From: Sphingomonas profundi
GTDB lineage: Bacteria > Pseudomonadota > Alphaproteobacteria > Sphingomonadales > Sphingomonadaceae
Direction of reading: 5' to 3'
Assembly: GCF_009739515.1 (NCBI RefSeq)
Contig: NZ_CP046535.1
Coordinates: 4,406,501-4,470,500, forward strand
Length of the DNA: 64,000 nucleotides
Positions 26,796 through 35,772 of this stretch are shown one piece after another. Made by a program: the position numbers and the translations under genes. The notes under the pieces are model-generated. The model searched no databases. It was not told the origin of the DNA and saw nothing but the letters and a program-made list of their open reading frames with translations. Each line of letters begins with the position of its first letter. The stretch's first letter is position 1.

Positions 26796-27270
26796 CAGTC
26801 TCTCCTGCGTGATCGGGCCGGGTTGCTCCCGGCGCCATGCCATATCGAGATATAATCAGACCGTACCGAACCCCGGAGATCCGTCGCCTCTTGTTCGAGC
26901 ATGGGCAAAAATCGGCTCGAAACGCCCAGACTATGCAGGGAGCGATAAGAATCTGCGTTTTCGAGAATGACTATTCACCACAGGGAATAGCCCGTCAACA
27001 GCAAATCTCATTGATATGGCCGCGCAGTGCCAGTTGCAGCGGAAGGGGCGTTGCCGCCGATGTGGCGGAGAGAGCGTGCGGTCTCCAGTGTCTGACCGGG
27101 TCCGCTAACCCGCAGAAAACCGGCCCGATACAAGCGGTGGAGGGAGCGGGATGCGACGCCCGCTCAAACCCCGCACCATCTGTGCGGGGCAGCGCACGTC
27201 CATGTTACCGGCTTTTGGCTGGCTTCGTCCGCGAACGCCTCGCAGCGTCGCCGCGAGAGACTGGCACGTT
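26796..27270. promoter_or_regulatory. Promoter region of the AraC regulator
   Basis: A 475-base gap between the stop of the 2-oxoacid oxidoreductase gene and the AraC start. A palindrome CTATTC-N8-GAATAG at 26971-26990 lies in a locally AT-richer stretch about 175 bases upstream of the AraC ATG and is the best operator candidate. I see no protein-like reading frame or RNA gene here; the long plus-strand frame through it has a non-coding composition. Confidence 0.35.
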
Positions 27271-30200
27271 TCAGGCCACCGTGGCCGCCACCGGTTTCAC
27301 GACCTCGGCAGGCGCCTCGAACGCCGCGAGGAGATCGCGGCGGTTGCGCTCATACTCCTCCACCGATGCATCCTTCACCGGACCGTAGCCGCGTATGTCG
27401 TAAGCGGCTCCGGCAAGCTCCACCGCCGTGGTGAGCCGCCGCTGGTCCACCCGAGAGACGATCTCGCGAATCAGCGCGCGATAGTCCTCGATCTGGCGCC
27501 GTTCCATGCGCCGCTCCGCCGTGTAGCCGAATGGATCGAAGGCGGTTCCACGTAGGCCCTTGAACTTCTGGAGCACCTTGAAGACGGGGAGCATCCACTG
27601 CCCGAAAGCGCGCTTGCGCGGTCGCCCGCTGGCGTCCCTGCCGGGCAGCGTCGGCGGCGCCAGATGGAACGTCACCTTGAAATCGCCGTCGAACTGCTCG
27701 CGCAGCCGTTTCATGAACTGCGGATCGGCGTGCAGCCGGGCGACCTCATACTCATCCTTATAGGCCATCAGCCGCGCCAGCGTCAGTGCCACCTCCCGCA
27801 CCAGCAGGTCGCCGCCATCCAGCGCCTTGCCGGCCACCGCCCGCTCAATCTCGCGGACGAAGCCGAGATAGCTGTCGGCATAGGCCTTGTCCTGGTACGC
27901 GGTAAGCAGCGTCGCGCGGCTGTCTAGCAGCGCGTCCAGCGTGTCGATCGAAGGCGCGTCCGGCTTGCCCGCGACGGCGCGCGCCAGTTCCTCCGGCGCA
28001 TGGGCCGCCAGTCGGCCGAGCGCGAAGGTCCGCAGATTACCCTTCACGAACGTGCCGTTCAGCCGGATCGCCTCCTCGATAGACTCGATCGAGACCGGCA
28101 GCAGGCCCTGCTGTGCCGCATAGCCCATCATCATCACGTTGGTGGCGATGCTGTCCCCGGTCAGGTCGGTGGCGAGGCGGGTGGCGTGGAACGGCATGAA
28201 CGGACCGCCACGCAGCGCATCCCGTATCGTCGCTTCCAGCGCCTCGCCGCCCAGGTCCATCTTGCGATTGGTCTGGAACTCGCCGGTGGGTGTCACGTCG
28301 CGGTTCGCGATCGCCACCGTTCGCCCCGGTTTCACCGTCCGCAACACCTCCGCCGCCGTAGCGACGATCATATCGCACGCGAGGATCAGGTCCGCCGTGC
28401 CGATCCCCAGGCGCGACGTGTAGATACCGTCCGGCGATGGCCCGGTGCGGATGTGGCTCGTCACCGCGCCACCTTTCTGCGCCATGCCGGTCAGGTCCAG
28501 CACGGTGCAGCCCTTGCCTTCCAGGTGCGCCGCCATGCCGAGCAGCGCGCCCACCGTCAGCACGCCCGTGCCACCGATCCCCGCCACGAGCATGTTATGA
28601 CCATGCTCGTCGATCGGCAGCACCGCCGGCGTCGGCAGTGCCGCGATCAGACGATCGAGCTGCTGCGGATCGCCGCTGCTGCGGGTGGCGATCCTGGCGC
28701 CGGTGACGGTGACGAAGGACGGGCAGAAGCCTTTGACGCAGCTGTAATCCTTGTTGCAGGTCGATTGATCGATCTGGCGCTTGCGGCCGAACTCCGTCTC
28801 CAGCGGCTGGATCGAGACGCAGTTGGACTGCACCGAGCAGTCGCCGCACCCTTCGCAGACCTCGGGATTGATGAAGACGCGCTTGTCGGGATCGGGAAAG
28901 GTGCCGCGCTTGCGACGACGGCGCTTCTCGGTCGCGCAGGTCTGCTCGTAGACGATCGCCGACACGCCCTGCCGCTCGCGCAGCATCCGCTGGAGCGCGT
29001 CCATATCGTCGCGGTGATGCACCTCCACGCTGGCCGGCAGGCCGGCGTCGCGCCACTTCTCCGGATCGTCGGACACGAAGATGACCGGCGAGACGTTCTC
29101 GGCGACGAGCTGGTTGACCATGTCGCGCGGGGTCAGCTGCGCTTCCACCGGCTGCCCGCCGGTCATCGCCACCGCATCGTTGTAGAGCAGCTTGAAGGTC
29201 ATGTTCACCTTCGCCGCCACCGCCGCGCGGATCGCCAGCACGCCGGAATGCGAATAGGTGCCGTCGCCCATGTTCTGGAAGATATGCTCGCGCTCCGTCA
29301 GCGGCGCGACCGAGACCCAGGGCATGCCGTCTGCGCCCATGCCGACCGGCTGCATCGTGCGGCGCTCGGGCATCACATAGGCGGCCAGCCCCTGACAGCC
29401 CACCGCCGCGATGGCGATGCTGCCCTCCGGGATCTTCGTGCTCGTATTGTGCGGGCAGCCCGAACAGTAGAAGGCCGGCCGATATTTCGTGCCGCCGATG
29501 GTAAGCGCCTGTCCTTCCAGATCGTGGAACCGGGCATAGCGCTGTTCCGCGCCCTCGTCCGCCAGATCGATCTGGTTCAGCGCGGCGCGAACCGCCTTGC
29601 GGACCAGCGCCGGGGTGAGCTCGCCGACCGAAGGCAGCAGCGCCGCGCCGGCCAGATCCTGCTTGCCCATGATCGCCGGCCGCCGGTCGGACGGGACCGC
29701 GTACAGCATGCGGGCAAGCTGATCCTCGATCACCGGCCGCTTTTCCTCGACCACCAGCAGCGCTCGATGTCCTCCGGCGAAGGCGGTCGCCGCCGCCGGC
29801 TCCAGCGGCCAGATCAGGGCCGGCTTGTAGACGCGAATGCCGAGTTCGCGGCATCGCGCGTCGTCCAGGCCGAGGTCCTGCAACGCTTGCCGCACATCGA
29901 GGAAAGCCTTGCCCGCCGCCACGATGCCCAGCGTGCGCCGGTCGCTCTCCACCGCGACCCGGTCGAGCGGATTTGCCCGCACCCAGGCAGCCGCCGCCGG
30001 CAGCCGCTTGTTCACGACCCAGTCCTCCTGCACCAGCGGCGGCAGGTTACGACGCAGGTTCAACCCTTCGGGAGGCAGCGTCCAGTCCGGCGTTGCGAAC
30101 GCGCGATGGATGTCGGGCAGGTCCACCGACGCGCTGAGATCGAGCGTATCGGTGATGCATTTCAGCCCGACGTAGAGGCCGCTGTAGCGCGACAGCGCCC

Positions 30201-30759
30201 AGCCGTAGAGGCCGTATTCGAGGATCTCGGCCGTCGTTGACGGATAGAGCACCGGCAGGAAGCCGGCGATCAGGGTGTGTTCGGACTGGTGCGCGCTGGC
30301 CGAGGATTTGCCGCCATGGTCGTCGCCTGCCACGGCCAGATAGCCGCCAAGCGCGGAAGAGCCCTCCAGATTGCCCAGCTTCAGCGCCTCGCACGCGCGG
30401 TCCACACCCAGGCCCTTGCCGTACCACAGGCCGAACACTCCCTGGAAACGCGACTTGCCGAACCACGCGAGTTCCTGCGTGCCGCGAATGGCGGTGGCAG
30501 CCAGCTCCTCGTTCAGCCCCGGCTCGAAGCGGACGTCATGCTCGTCAAGCAGCGCCTGCGCGCCCCATAGCGCGGCATCGTAGACGCCCAGCGGAGAGCC
30601 GCGGTAGCCCGAGATATAGCCCGTCGTCGCCAGCCCGGCGGCGCGATCCCGCCGCGCCTGATCCAGCGGCAACCGCACGAGCGCCTGATTGGACGACATG
30701 AAGACTCGGCCGGCCGGCTGCACATATTTGTCGTCGAGCGTCGTTACCGATTTCGTCAT
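27271..30759 (-). CDS. Indolepyruvate ferredoxin oxidoreductase-family protein (fused)
   Basis: A 1162-residue fused 2-oxoacid:ferredoxin oxidoreductase. In order: an N-terminal pyrimidine-type domain (GYISGYRGSPLGVYDAALWG), a TPP-binding core (GDGTYSHSGVLAIRAAV with KLLYNDAVAMTGGQPVE), a [4Fe-4S] segment with CEGCGDC and further cysteines (NCVSIQ, CNKDYSCVKGFCP) and a C-terminal gamma-type domain beginning HNMLVAGIGGTGVLTVGALLG. Such proteins decarboxylate aryl- or branched-chain 2-oxo acids to acyl-CoA and reduce ferredoxin. Here it may finish amino-acid-like or propionate-like fragments, or supply electrons. It stands as a single gene with gaps on both sides. Confidence 0.93.
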   Translation of the reverse strand: MTKSVTTLDDKYVQPAGRVFMSSNQALVRLPLDQARRDRAAGLATTGYISGYRGSPLGVYDAALWGAQALLDEHDVRFEPGLNEELAATAIRGTQELAWFGKSRFQGVFGLWYGKGLGVDRACEALKLGNLEGSSALGGYLAVAGDDHGGKSSASAHQSEHTLIAGFLPVLYPSTTAEILEYGLYGWALSRYSGLYVGLKCITDTLDLSASVDLPDIHRAFATPDWTLPPEGLNLRRNLPPLVQEDWVVNKRLPAAAAWVRANPLDRVAVESDRRTLGIVAAGKAFLDVRQALQDLGLDDARCRELGIRVYKPALIWPLEPAAATAFAGGHRALLVVEEKRPVIEDQLARMLYAVPSDRRPAIMGKQDLAGAALLPSVGELTPALVRKAVRAALNQIDLADEGAEQRYARFHDLEGQALTIGGTKYRPAFYCSGCPHNTSTKIPEGSIAIAAVGCQGLAAYVMPERRTMQPVGMGADGMPWVSVAPLTEREHIFQNMGDGTYSHSGVLAIRAAVAAKVNMTFKLLYNDAVAMTGGQPVEAQLTPRDMVNQLVAENVSPVIFVSDDPEKWRDAGLPASVEVHHRDDMDALQRMLRERQGVSAIVYEQTCATEKRRRRKRGTFPDPDKRVFINPEVCEGCGDCSVQSNCVSIQPLETEFGRKRQIDQSTCNKDYSCVKGFCPSFVTVTGARIATRSSGDPQQLDRLIAALPTPAVLPIDEHGHNMLVAGIGGTGVLTVGALLGMAAHLEGKGCTVLDLTGMAQKGGAVTSHIRTGPSPDGIYTSRLGIGTADLILACDMIVATAAEVLRTVKPGRTVAIANRDVTPTGEFQTNRKMDLGGEALEATIRDALRGGPFMPFHATRLATDLTGDSIATNVMMMGYAAQQGLLPVSIESIEEAIRLNGTFVKGNLRTFALGRLAAHAPEELARAVAGKPDAPSIDTLDALLDSRATLLTAYQDKAYADSYLGFVREIERAVAGKALDGGDLLVREVALTLARLMAYKDEYEVARLHADPQFMKRLREQFDGDFKVTFHLAPPTLPGRDASGRPRKRAFGQWMLPVFKVLQKFKGLRGTAFDPFGYTAERRMERRQIEDYRALIREIVSRVDQRRLTTAVELAGAAYDIRGYGPVKDASVEEYERNRRDLLAAFEAPAEVVKPVAATVA

Positions 30760-31016
30760 GATGAAGCTGACCTTCGTTCTGGCGGCGGCGTTCTGGCAGC
30801 CGGGCGCGGCCGGCCCGCGAGCACGGGGCGATATGCCTGATTAGCAGAGCCGCGCCGCCGTCTTCTTGTCCGTGGATGATCGCGCGAATGAGCGTGGTTG
30901 ATATATGCCCTCCGCGAGCCTGCGTTTGCCGGTACGCGCAGTTCCTCTGCCTTCATCAGACAAGCCGCTCCAGCGCGTCCGCGCTATGCCGTCGGAAACC
31001 GGACGAGGAGCAGCGG

Positions 31017-31196
31017 ATGGAAGGTTACAGGCTTTCGGGCAAGGTGGCGCTCGTTACCGGCGGCGGCATGAGCGTGAACGGCCGCTCCGGCCGCGTGGAC
31101 GGAATCGCCGGGGCGGCGCCCCGGCCGAGTTCCGGCGCGGCCAGCCACAGCTGTGGCCATGTCCTCGCCGCGGACGGCGGCTGTCTCTCCCGCTGA
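31017..31196 (+). pseudogene. SDR remnant with large internal deletion
   Basis: A 59-codon frame that joins the first strand of an SDR (MEGYRLSGKVALVTGGG) to what looks like an SDR C-terminus (GHVLAADGGCLSR), with only about 30 unrelated codons between. Roughly 190 codons of a normal SDR, including the catalytic YxxxK, are missing. It keeps a start with GAGGAG upstream and a stop 13 bases before the crotonase gene, so it may still serve to start translation of the operon. A functional micro-protein seems unlikely. Confidence 0.7.
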
Positions 31197-31209
31197 CCGG
31201 AGCCTGTGC

Positions 31210-32001
31210 ATGTCATACGAGAACATAAGGCTGCACGTGGCGGATGGCGTCGCGCGTCTCACTCTCGCCCGGCCGGCGGCGCTGAACGCGCTCAGCCGCG
31301 CGCTACTCGGCGAGTTCATCGACGCCCTCGACGTGATCCGCGGGAACGACGCGGCACGGGTGCTGCTCATCACCGGCGCAGGTCGCGGGTTTTCCAGCGG
31401 CGCCGATCTCAGCTCGGGCGGGTCGCCGGCCGGCTCCGCCGGGTTCGATGCCGGACAGGTGCTGGAGGAATATTATAATCCGCTGATCGAGCGGATGTTC
31501 GATCTGCCGATCCCGATCGTCGCAGGGGTGCATGGCGCAGTCGCAGGTGCGGGATGCATGATCGCGCTCTCGGCCGACATCGTTGTGGCGGCGCGCTCGG
31601 CCTTCTTCCTGCAGGCGTTCGTCAATGCGGGCCTGGTGCCGGATGCCGGCAGCATGTGGCTGCTGCCGCGCCTGATCGGCCGCGCCCGGGCTCAGGCAAT
31701 GATGATGCTGGCCGAACGCCTTTCGGCCGAGAAGGCGGCCGAATGGGGCATGGTCTACGAAGTGGTTGAGGACGATGCCCTGGCGGATCGCGTGGCGGCG
31801 ATCGCCGATCGGCTCGCCAGGGGGCCGACGCGGGCGCATGCGCTTATCCGCCGCGGCGTCCGCGCGGCGCTGGACTCAACCCTTTCCGAAACGCTCGCCA
31901 TGGAGCGCGCGGCGCAGCGTGAGGCGGGCGCCAGCGAAGATTTCCGCGAGGGTATCGCGGCCTTCCGCGAAAAGCGCCGCCCACAATTCACCGGCCGCTG
32001 A
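31210..32001 (+). CDS. Enoyl-CoA hydratase/isomerase, PaaG-like
   Basis: A 263-residue crotonase-fold protein. The oxyanion-hole regions are SSGADLSSGG and VHGAVAGAGCMIALSADIVV. The first catalytic Glu of classical hydratases is replaced (GAGCM), while the second position is Asp in NAGLVPDAGSMWLLPR; this single-Asp pattern is that of PaaG-type ring isomerases and delta3-delta2 isomerases. So isomerisation of a double bond is more likely than hydration. ATG 31210 has GGAG upstream. It is followed by the racemase 20 bases later. Confidence 0.9.
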   Translation: MSYENIRLHVADGVARLTLARPAALNALSRALLGEFIDALDVIRGNDAARVLLITGAGRGFSSGADLSSGGSPAGSAGFDAGQVLEEYYNPLIERMFDLPIPIVAGVHGAVAGAGCMIALSADIVVAARSAFFLQAFVNAGLVPDAGSMWLLPRLIGRARAQAMMMLAERLSAEKAAEWGMVYEVVEDDALADRVAAIADRLARGPTRAHALIRRGVRAALDSTLSETLAMERAAQREAGASEDFREGIAAFREKRRPQFTGR

Positions 32002-32021
32002 GCGGCATGAAAGGATATCCG

Positions 32022-33125
32022 ATGACGAAGACCGCAAGCGGGCCGTTGAGCGGCGTGAAGGTGCTGGAGTTCGCCGCCCTCGGCCCCGGTCCGTTCGCCG
32101 GCACTTTCCTGTCCGATCTCGGCGCGGATGTGCTGCGCGTCGAGCGCCCGGGCGCGCCGGACCCGAAGCCCGAGCGCTTCGACGCGCGGGGCCGCAAGAC
32201 GATCGAGCTCGATCTGAAGCGGCCTGAGGCCGTCGCCGAATGCCTGCGGCTGGCCGAACATGCCGAACTGCTGTTTGAGGGCAATCGGCCCGGCGTGATG
32301 GAGCGTCTGGGCCTCGGCCCGGAAGTCGTGCTCGCCCGCAATCCGCGTCTGGTCTACGGTCGCATGACCGGCTGGGGGCAGTATGGCCCTTATGCTCATG
32401 CCGCCGGGCACGACATCAACTATCTCGCCCTCACCGGCGCGCTGCACGCGATCGGCACGGCCGAGAAGCCGATCGCCCCTCTGAACCTCGCGGCGGACTA
32501 TGGCGGGGGCGCGATGTTCCTCGTGTCGGGTATGCTCGCCGCGCTGCTCCATGCCCGCTCCACCGGCGAGGGGCAGGTCGTGGATGTGGGGATGACGGAT
32601 TGCGCCGCCTATCTCGTCTCCCTGTTCTACGGGATGCTCGCGGGCGGCACGTGGGAGGATCGACGCGAGGCCAATCTGCTGGACGGCGCCGCGCCTTTCT
32701 ATGACACCTATCGCTGCGCCGACGGCAGATGGATCGCGATCGGGTCGATCGAACCGCAATTCTACGCGATGCTGCTCGACATGACCGGCACCAAAGATCG
32801 CCTTGCCGGCGCGCAGATGGACAAAGCGGAGTGGCCCGTGCGCAAGCAGATCCTGCGGGATGTCTTCGCGGGCAGGACGCGGGACGAGTGGTGCGCGATC
32901 ATGGAGCATAGCGATGTCTGCTTCGCGCCGGTGCTGTCGCTGAAGGAAGCGCCCGGACATCCGCACAATGTGGCGCGCGGCACCTTCACGCAGGTCGCCG
33001 GCGCGACAATGCCGGTTCCCGCCCCGCGCTTTTCGGCCACGCCCGGCGCGGTACAATGGGCGCCGGCACCGATCGAGCGGGACAAGGTGACAGCCCTGGC
33101 CGCTTGGGGTGTAGAGCGCGGCTGA
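32022..33125 (+). CDS. Alpha-methylacyl-CoA racemase-like protein
   Basis: A 367-residue CaiB-family protein that resembles AMACR more than CoA-transferases: LSGVKVLEFAALGPGPFAGT, RMTGWGQYGPYAHAAGHDIN, then NLAADYGGGAMFLVSGMLAA and IAIGSIEPQFYAML. The His of AGHDIN, Asp of LAADYGG and Glu of SIEPQF sit where the AMACR acid/base residues are. It would epimerise the 2-methyl centre of a branched acyl-CoA so that beta-oxidation can proceed, as in steroid or isoprenoid side chains. The ATG at 32022 (after AAAGGA) is preferred to 32007. Confidence 0.9.
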   Translation: MTKTASGPLSGVKVLEFAALGPGPFAGTFLSDLGADVLRVERPGAPDPKPERFDARGRKTIELDLKRPEAVAECLRLAEHAELLFEGNRPGVMERLGLGPEVVLARNPRLVYGRMTGWGQYGPYAHAAGHDINYLALTGALHAIGTAEKPIAPLNLAADYGGGAMFLVSGMLAALLHARSTGEGQVVDVGMTDCAAYLVSLFYGMLAGGTWEDRREANLLDGAAPFYDTYRCADGRWIAIGSIEPQFYAMLLDMTGTKDRLAGAQMDKAEWPVRKQILRDVFAGRTRDEWCAIMEHSDVCFAPVLSLKEAPGHPHNVARGTFTQVAGATMPVPAPRFSATPGAVQWAPAPIERDKVTALAAWGVERG

Positions 33126-33130
33126 GCGGC

Positions 33131-33574
33131 TCAGGCCTGCCGGTACGCGCGTAGTTCGCGGGGCAGGACGCCGACGGCGCGGACGATCTCCATATAGTTC
33201 CAATAGTCGGTCGCGCGCGCGATCAGCCCGTCGCGGAACTCGTAGAGCGACAGGCCACGGATCGCGATGGGTGTCCCCGTGCAGTCGACACCGTCGAAAT
33301 TACCGACGAAGCTGTGTGAAAGCCGCCATTCCGCCACGCCGGTTCGCTCGGTCGCGTCGCAGGTGACGATATCGATGCGCAGATCGGCGCTGTGCTTCTT
33401 TACGCGGGCGGCATGCGCGCGAAGCGCCTCGCGCCCCTTCACGCGGATCCCGTAGACCACATCCTCGAACGTGCCGTCGGAGGTAAACAGACGGACGAAG
33501 GACTCCACGTCCGGATCGCTCCAGCTTGCCTGAACGGCCCGGATTATCGCGATATGTCGCGCCGGATCGGTCAC
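33131..33574 (-). CDS. SnoaL-like / NTF2-fold protein
   Basis: A 147-residue NTF2-fold protein: FVRLFTSDGTFEDVVYGIRV, KGREALRAHAARVKKHSADL, then RTGVAEWRLSHSFVGNFDGV and IRGLSLYEFRDGLIARATDY. It is five bases downstream of the IclR regulator on the minus strand and converges with the racemase gene at 33125. In this fold the buried acidic residue pair may act in isomerisation. It is closer in its strand pattern to limonene-epoxide-hydrolase-like or SnoaL proteins than to Rieske beta subunits. Exact role unknown. Confidence 0.82.
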   Translation of the reverse strand: MTDPARHIAIIRAVQASWSDPDVESFVRLFTSDGTFEDVVYGIRVKGREALRAHAARVKKHSADLRIDIVTCDATERTGVAEWRLSHSFVGNFDGVDCTGTPIAIRGLSLYEFRDGLIARATDYWNYMEIVRAVGVLPRELRAYRQA

Positions 33575-33578
33575 GCGG

Positions 33579-34376
33579 TCAAGCAGCGATCAGGCGGGAC
33601 GAAGCCCAGTCCGCCAGGGCGATGAAATCCTGCCCGGCGCGGGCGATCGTCTCCGCATCGTGCTGGCCGGAGAACATGATGCCGGAGAACCCGTAGCGCA
33701 CCGCCCCGTTAGCATCCCGGATCGCCACCGCCACAGTGGTAACGCCGGTCGCAAAATTGTCCCGATCGACGGCGAAGCCCTGCGTCCGCGCCTCCCGCAC
33801 CTGCGCCAGATACTCCTCGAACGTCAGTGGCACCTGCCACCGCAGGCGGCCGAATTCCTCGCGAAGATCCTGCTCCGGTACGTCCAGTTCGCCCGCGATC
33901 GCCCGACCCACCGCGCCCATCAGCATCGGCAGGCGCTGGCCGACCGACATGTGGATCCGCATCGGGCTATCACCTTCGATGAAACCGGCGAGTACGATGC
34001 GCGCTCCCCTCACCCGGCGCCAGAAGCCAATCGCCATCGAGTAGGAGCTTGCGGTCTGCTCCAGCCGCGGCCGGACGATCGAGAAGGCCTTCAGCGGATC
34101 GAGCGCGTTGCGGGCCAGCGAAATCGCGCCGCTGCCCAGCGAATAGCCCTTCGTCAGCGTATCGAAGTCGACGAAATCCTCGGCATGGAGATGCTTGAGG
34201 ATCTTGAAGCATGAGCTTGGCGCGAGGGAGAGCTCGCGGGCGATCGCGTTCACCCCGATAGGCCGCTCGGTCGAGGCCAGCAGCCGGAGGACCGCGACGG
34301 TGGTGGTGACGACGCTGGGTTTCGCGGCCGCGACCGGGGCGGGGTCGGGCTCGTCTTCTCTCAACTTCGCTAGCAT
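33579..34376 (-). CDS. IclR-family transcriptional regulator
   Basis: A 265-residue IclR regulator. The N-terminal winged helix (VLRLLASTERPIGVNAIARE, LSLAPSSCFKILKHLHAEDF, SLGSGAISLAR) precedes an effector-binding domain with GFWRRVRGARIVLAGFIEGD and ATGVTTVAVAIRDANG. IclR proteins in catabolic clusters respond to aromatic acids or acyl-CoAs. It stands divergent from the acyl-CoA dehydrogenase pair at 34615 across 238 bases and so likely controls that operon. GGAG and CTCC blocks around 34392-34406 form a possible imperfect operator. Confidence 0.9.
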   Translation of the reverse strand: MLAKLREDEPDPAPVAAAKPSVVTTTVAVLRLLASTERPIGVNAIARELSLAPSSCFKILKHLHAEDFVDFDTLTKGYSLGSGAISLARNALDPLKAFSIVRPRLEQTASSYSMAIGFWRRVRGARIVLAGFIEGDSPMRIHMSVGQRLPMLMGAVGRAIAGELDVPEQDLREEFGRLRWQVPLTFEEYLAQVREARTQGFAVDRDNFATGVTTVAVAIRDANGAVRYGFSGIMFSGQHDAETIARAGQDFIALADWASSRLIAA

Positions 34377-34614
34377 AGGGCGATCATCCGTCGGAGGCGC
34401 GGACTCCTGATCCGGCGCGAAACGCCACCGTTTGTCACCGGACGCGCGCTGTCAATGACATGGCGGTCTCACCTGACGCCTCCGATCGGCCAATGTGAGG
34501 ATGGAAACGACGCTTGCCGCGGGCTGTGCGGCTGGAGGCTAAATGTCGTTCACAATCGGAGCACGCAACGCCGCCGCGATAGCCGCTATGGCCTCGATGA
34601 GGATAGGAGTTGCA

Positions 34615-35772
34615 ATGGCCGGCCTTCTCGACAGCTTCTCGCATGCGGATATCCCGGCCGGGGCGGAAGCACTGCGTCCGCAGGTCAAGGCCTTTCTGGC
34701 GGAGCAGATGGCCGGGCGGCCGGCCGATGCGCGGGCGCGCAGCTGGTCCGGTTTCGATGCGGATTTCAGCCGGGCAGTGGCCGCGAGGGGCTGGCTGGGG
34801 CTTACCCTTCCACGCGAATATGGCGGCGGCGGCGCAGATGCCTTCTCCCGCTTCGTGCTGGTGGAGGAGTTCCTCGCCGCGGGCGCGCCCGTCGCCGCGC
34901 ACTGGATCGGCGATCGCCAGTCCGGCCCGCTGCTGCTGCATTACGGCACCGAGGCGCAGCGACGCCACTATCTGCCGCGCATGTGCGCCGGCGAGATCTT
35001 CTTCTGCATCGGCATGAGCGAGCCCAATGCGGGGTCGGATCTGGCCAGCGTGCGCACCCGCGCCATCGGTGGCGAGGACGGCTGGACGCTCAACGGCCAG
35101 AAGATCTGGACGACATACGCCCACAAGTCGCATTACATGATCGCGCTGGTGCGAACGTCCGGCACGTCGGACGACCGGCAGAAGGGCCTCTCGCAGTTCA
35201 TCATCGATCTCAGCCTGCCGGGGATCGACATCAGGCCGATCGTCGATCTGACGGGCGACTCGCATTTCAACGAGGTGTTCTTCGACGACGTCCATCTGCC
35301 GGCGGACGCGCTGGTGGGGCAGGAGGGGGCGGGCTGGGCGCAGGTGAACGCCGAGCTGGCCTTCGAGCGTAGCGGGCCTGAGCGCATCTACTCCAGCATC
35401 GTCCTGCTGGATTGCTGGGCCGACCATCTGCGTGGCGTGCCGGATGCCCATGCCGGCCTCGCCGTGCTCGGCCGCCTGCTGGCGCGCATGGCCGTGCTGC
35501 GGGAGATGTCGATCGCGGTGACGGCCCGGCTGGCGGCGGGCGAATCGCCGGTCATCGAGGCGGCGCTGATCAAGGACATCGGCACCGCGCTAGAACAGGA
35601 GATACCCGTCGCGATCGCGGAGGCGCTGGCGGCGCATCCCGAGGTGCCGGTTACGGACGAGCTGCTGCGCACGCTCGCCTTCGTCTCGCAGGTAGCCCCC
35701 GCGTATTCGCTGCGTGGCGGCACGCGGGAGATCCTGCGCGGGATGATCGCGCGCGGACTGGGGCTACGCTGA
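34615..35772 (+). CDS. Acyl-CoA dehydrogenase, larger subunit of a two-gene pair
   Basis: A 385-residue acyl-CoA dehydrogenase introducing an alpha,beta double bond with FAD. Family motifs are GWLGLTLPREYGGGGADAFS, FFCIGMSEPNAGSDLASVRT, WTLNGQKIWTTYAHKSHYMI and the C-terminal YSLRGGTREILRGMIARGLG. ATG 34615 follows AGGAG; the longer upstream frame lacks a site. Its stop overlaps the next start (TGATG). A full-length dehydrogenase followed by a shorter divergent one is the arrangement of alpha2-beta2 steroid side-chain dehydrogenases such as ChsE1-ChsE2, so I infer a heterotetramer that needs both genes. Confidence 0.92.
   Translation: MAGLLDSFSHADIPAGAEALRPQVKAFLAEQMAGRPADARARSWSGFDADFSRAVAARGWLGLTLPREYGGGGADAFSRFVLVEEFLAAGAPVAAHWIGDRQSGPLLLHYGTEAQRRHYLPRMCAGEIFFCIGMSEPNAGSDLASVRTRAIGGEDGWTLNGQKIWTTYAHKSHYMIALVRTSGTSDDRQKGLSQFIIDLSLPGIDIRPIVDLTGDSHFNEVFFDDVHLPADALVGQEGAGWAQVNAELAFERSGPERIYSSIVLLDCWADHLRGVPDAHAGLAVLGRLLARMAVLREMSIAVTARLAAGESPVIEAALIKDIGTALEQEIPVAIAEALAAHPEVPVTDELLRTLAFVSQVAPAYSLRGGTREILRGMIARGLGLR

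Noticed and set aside
28000-30240. A 746-codon plus-strand open frame opposite the 2-oxoacid oxidoreductase
   Set aside because: It is His/Arg/Asp-rich low-complexity-like sequence without any domain, while the minus strand carries a full enzyme; long antisense frames are expected in such GC-rich genes.
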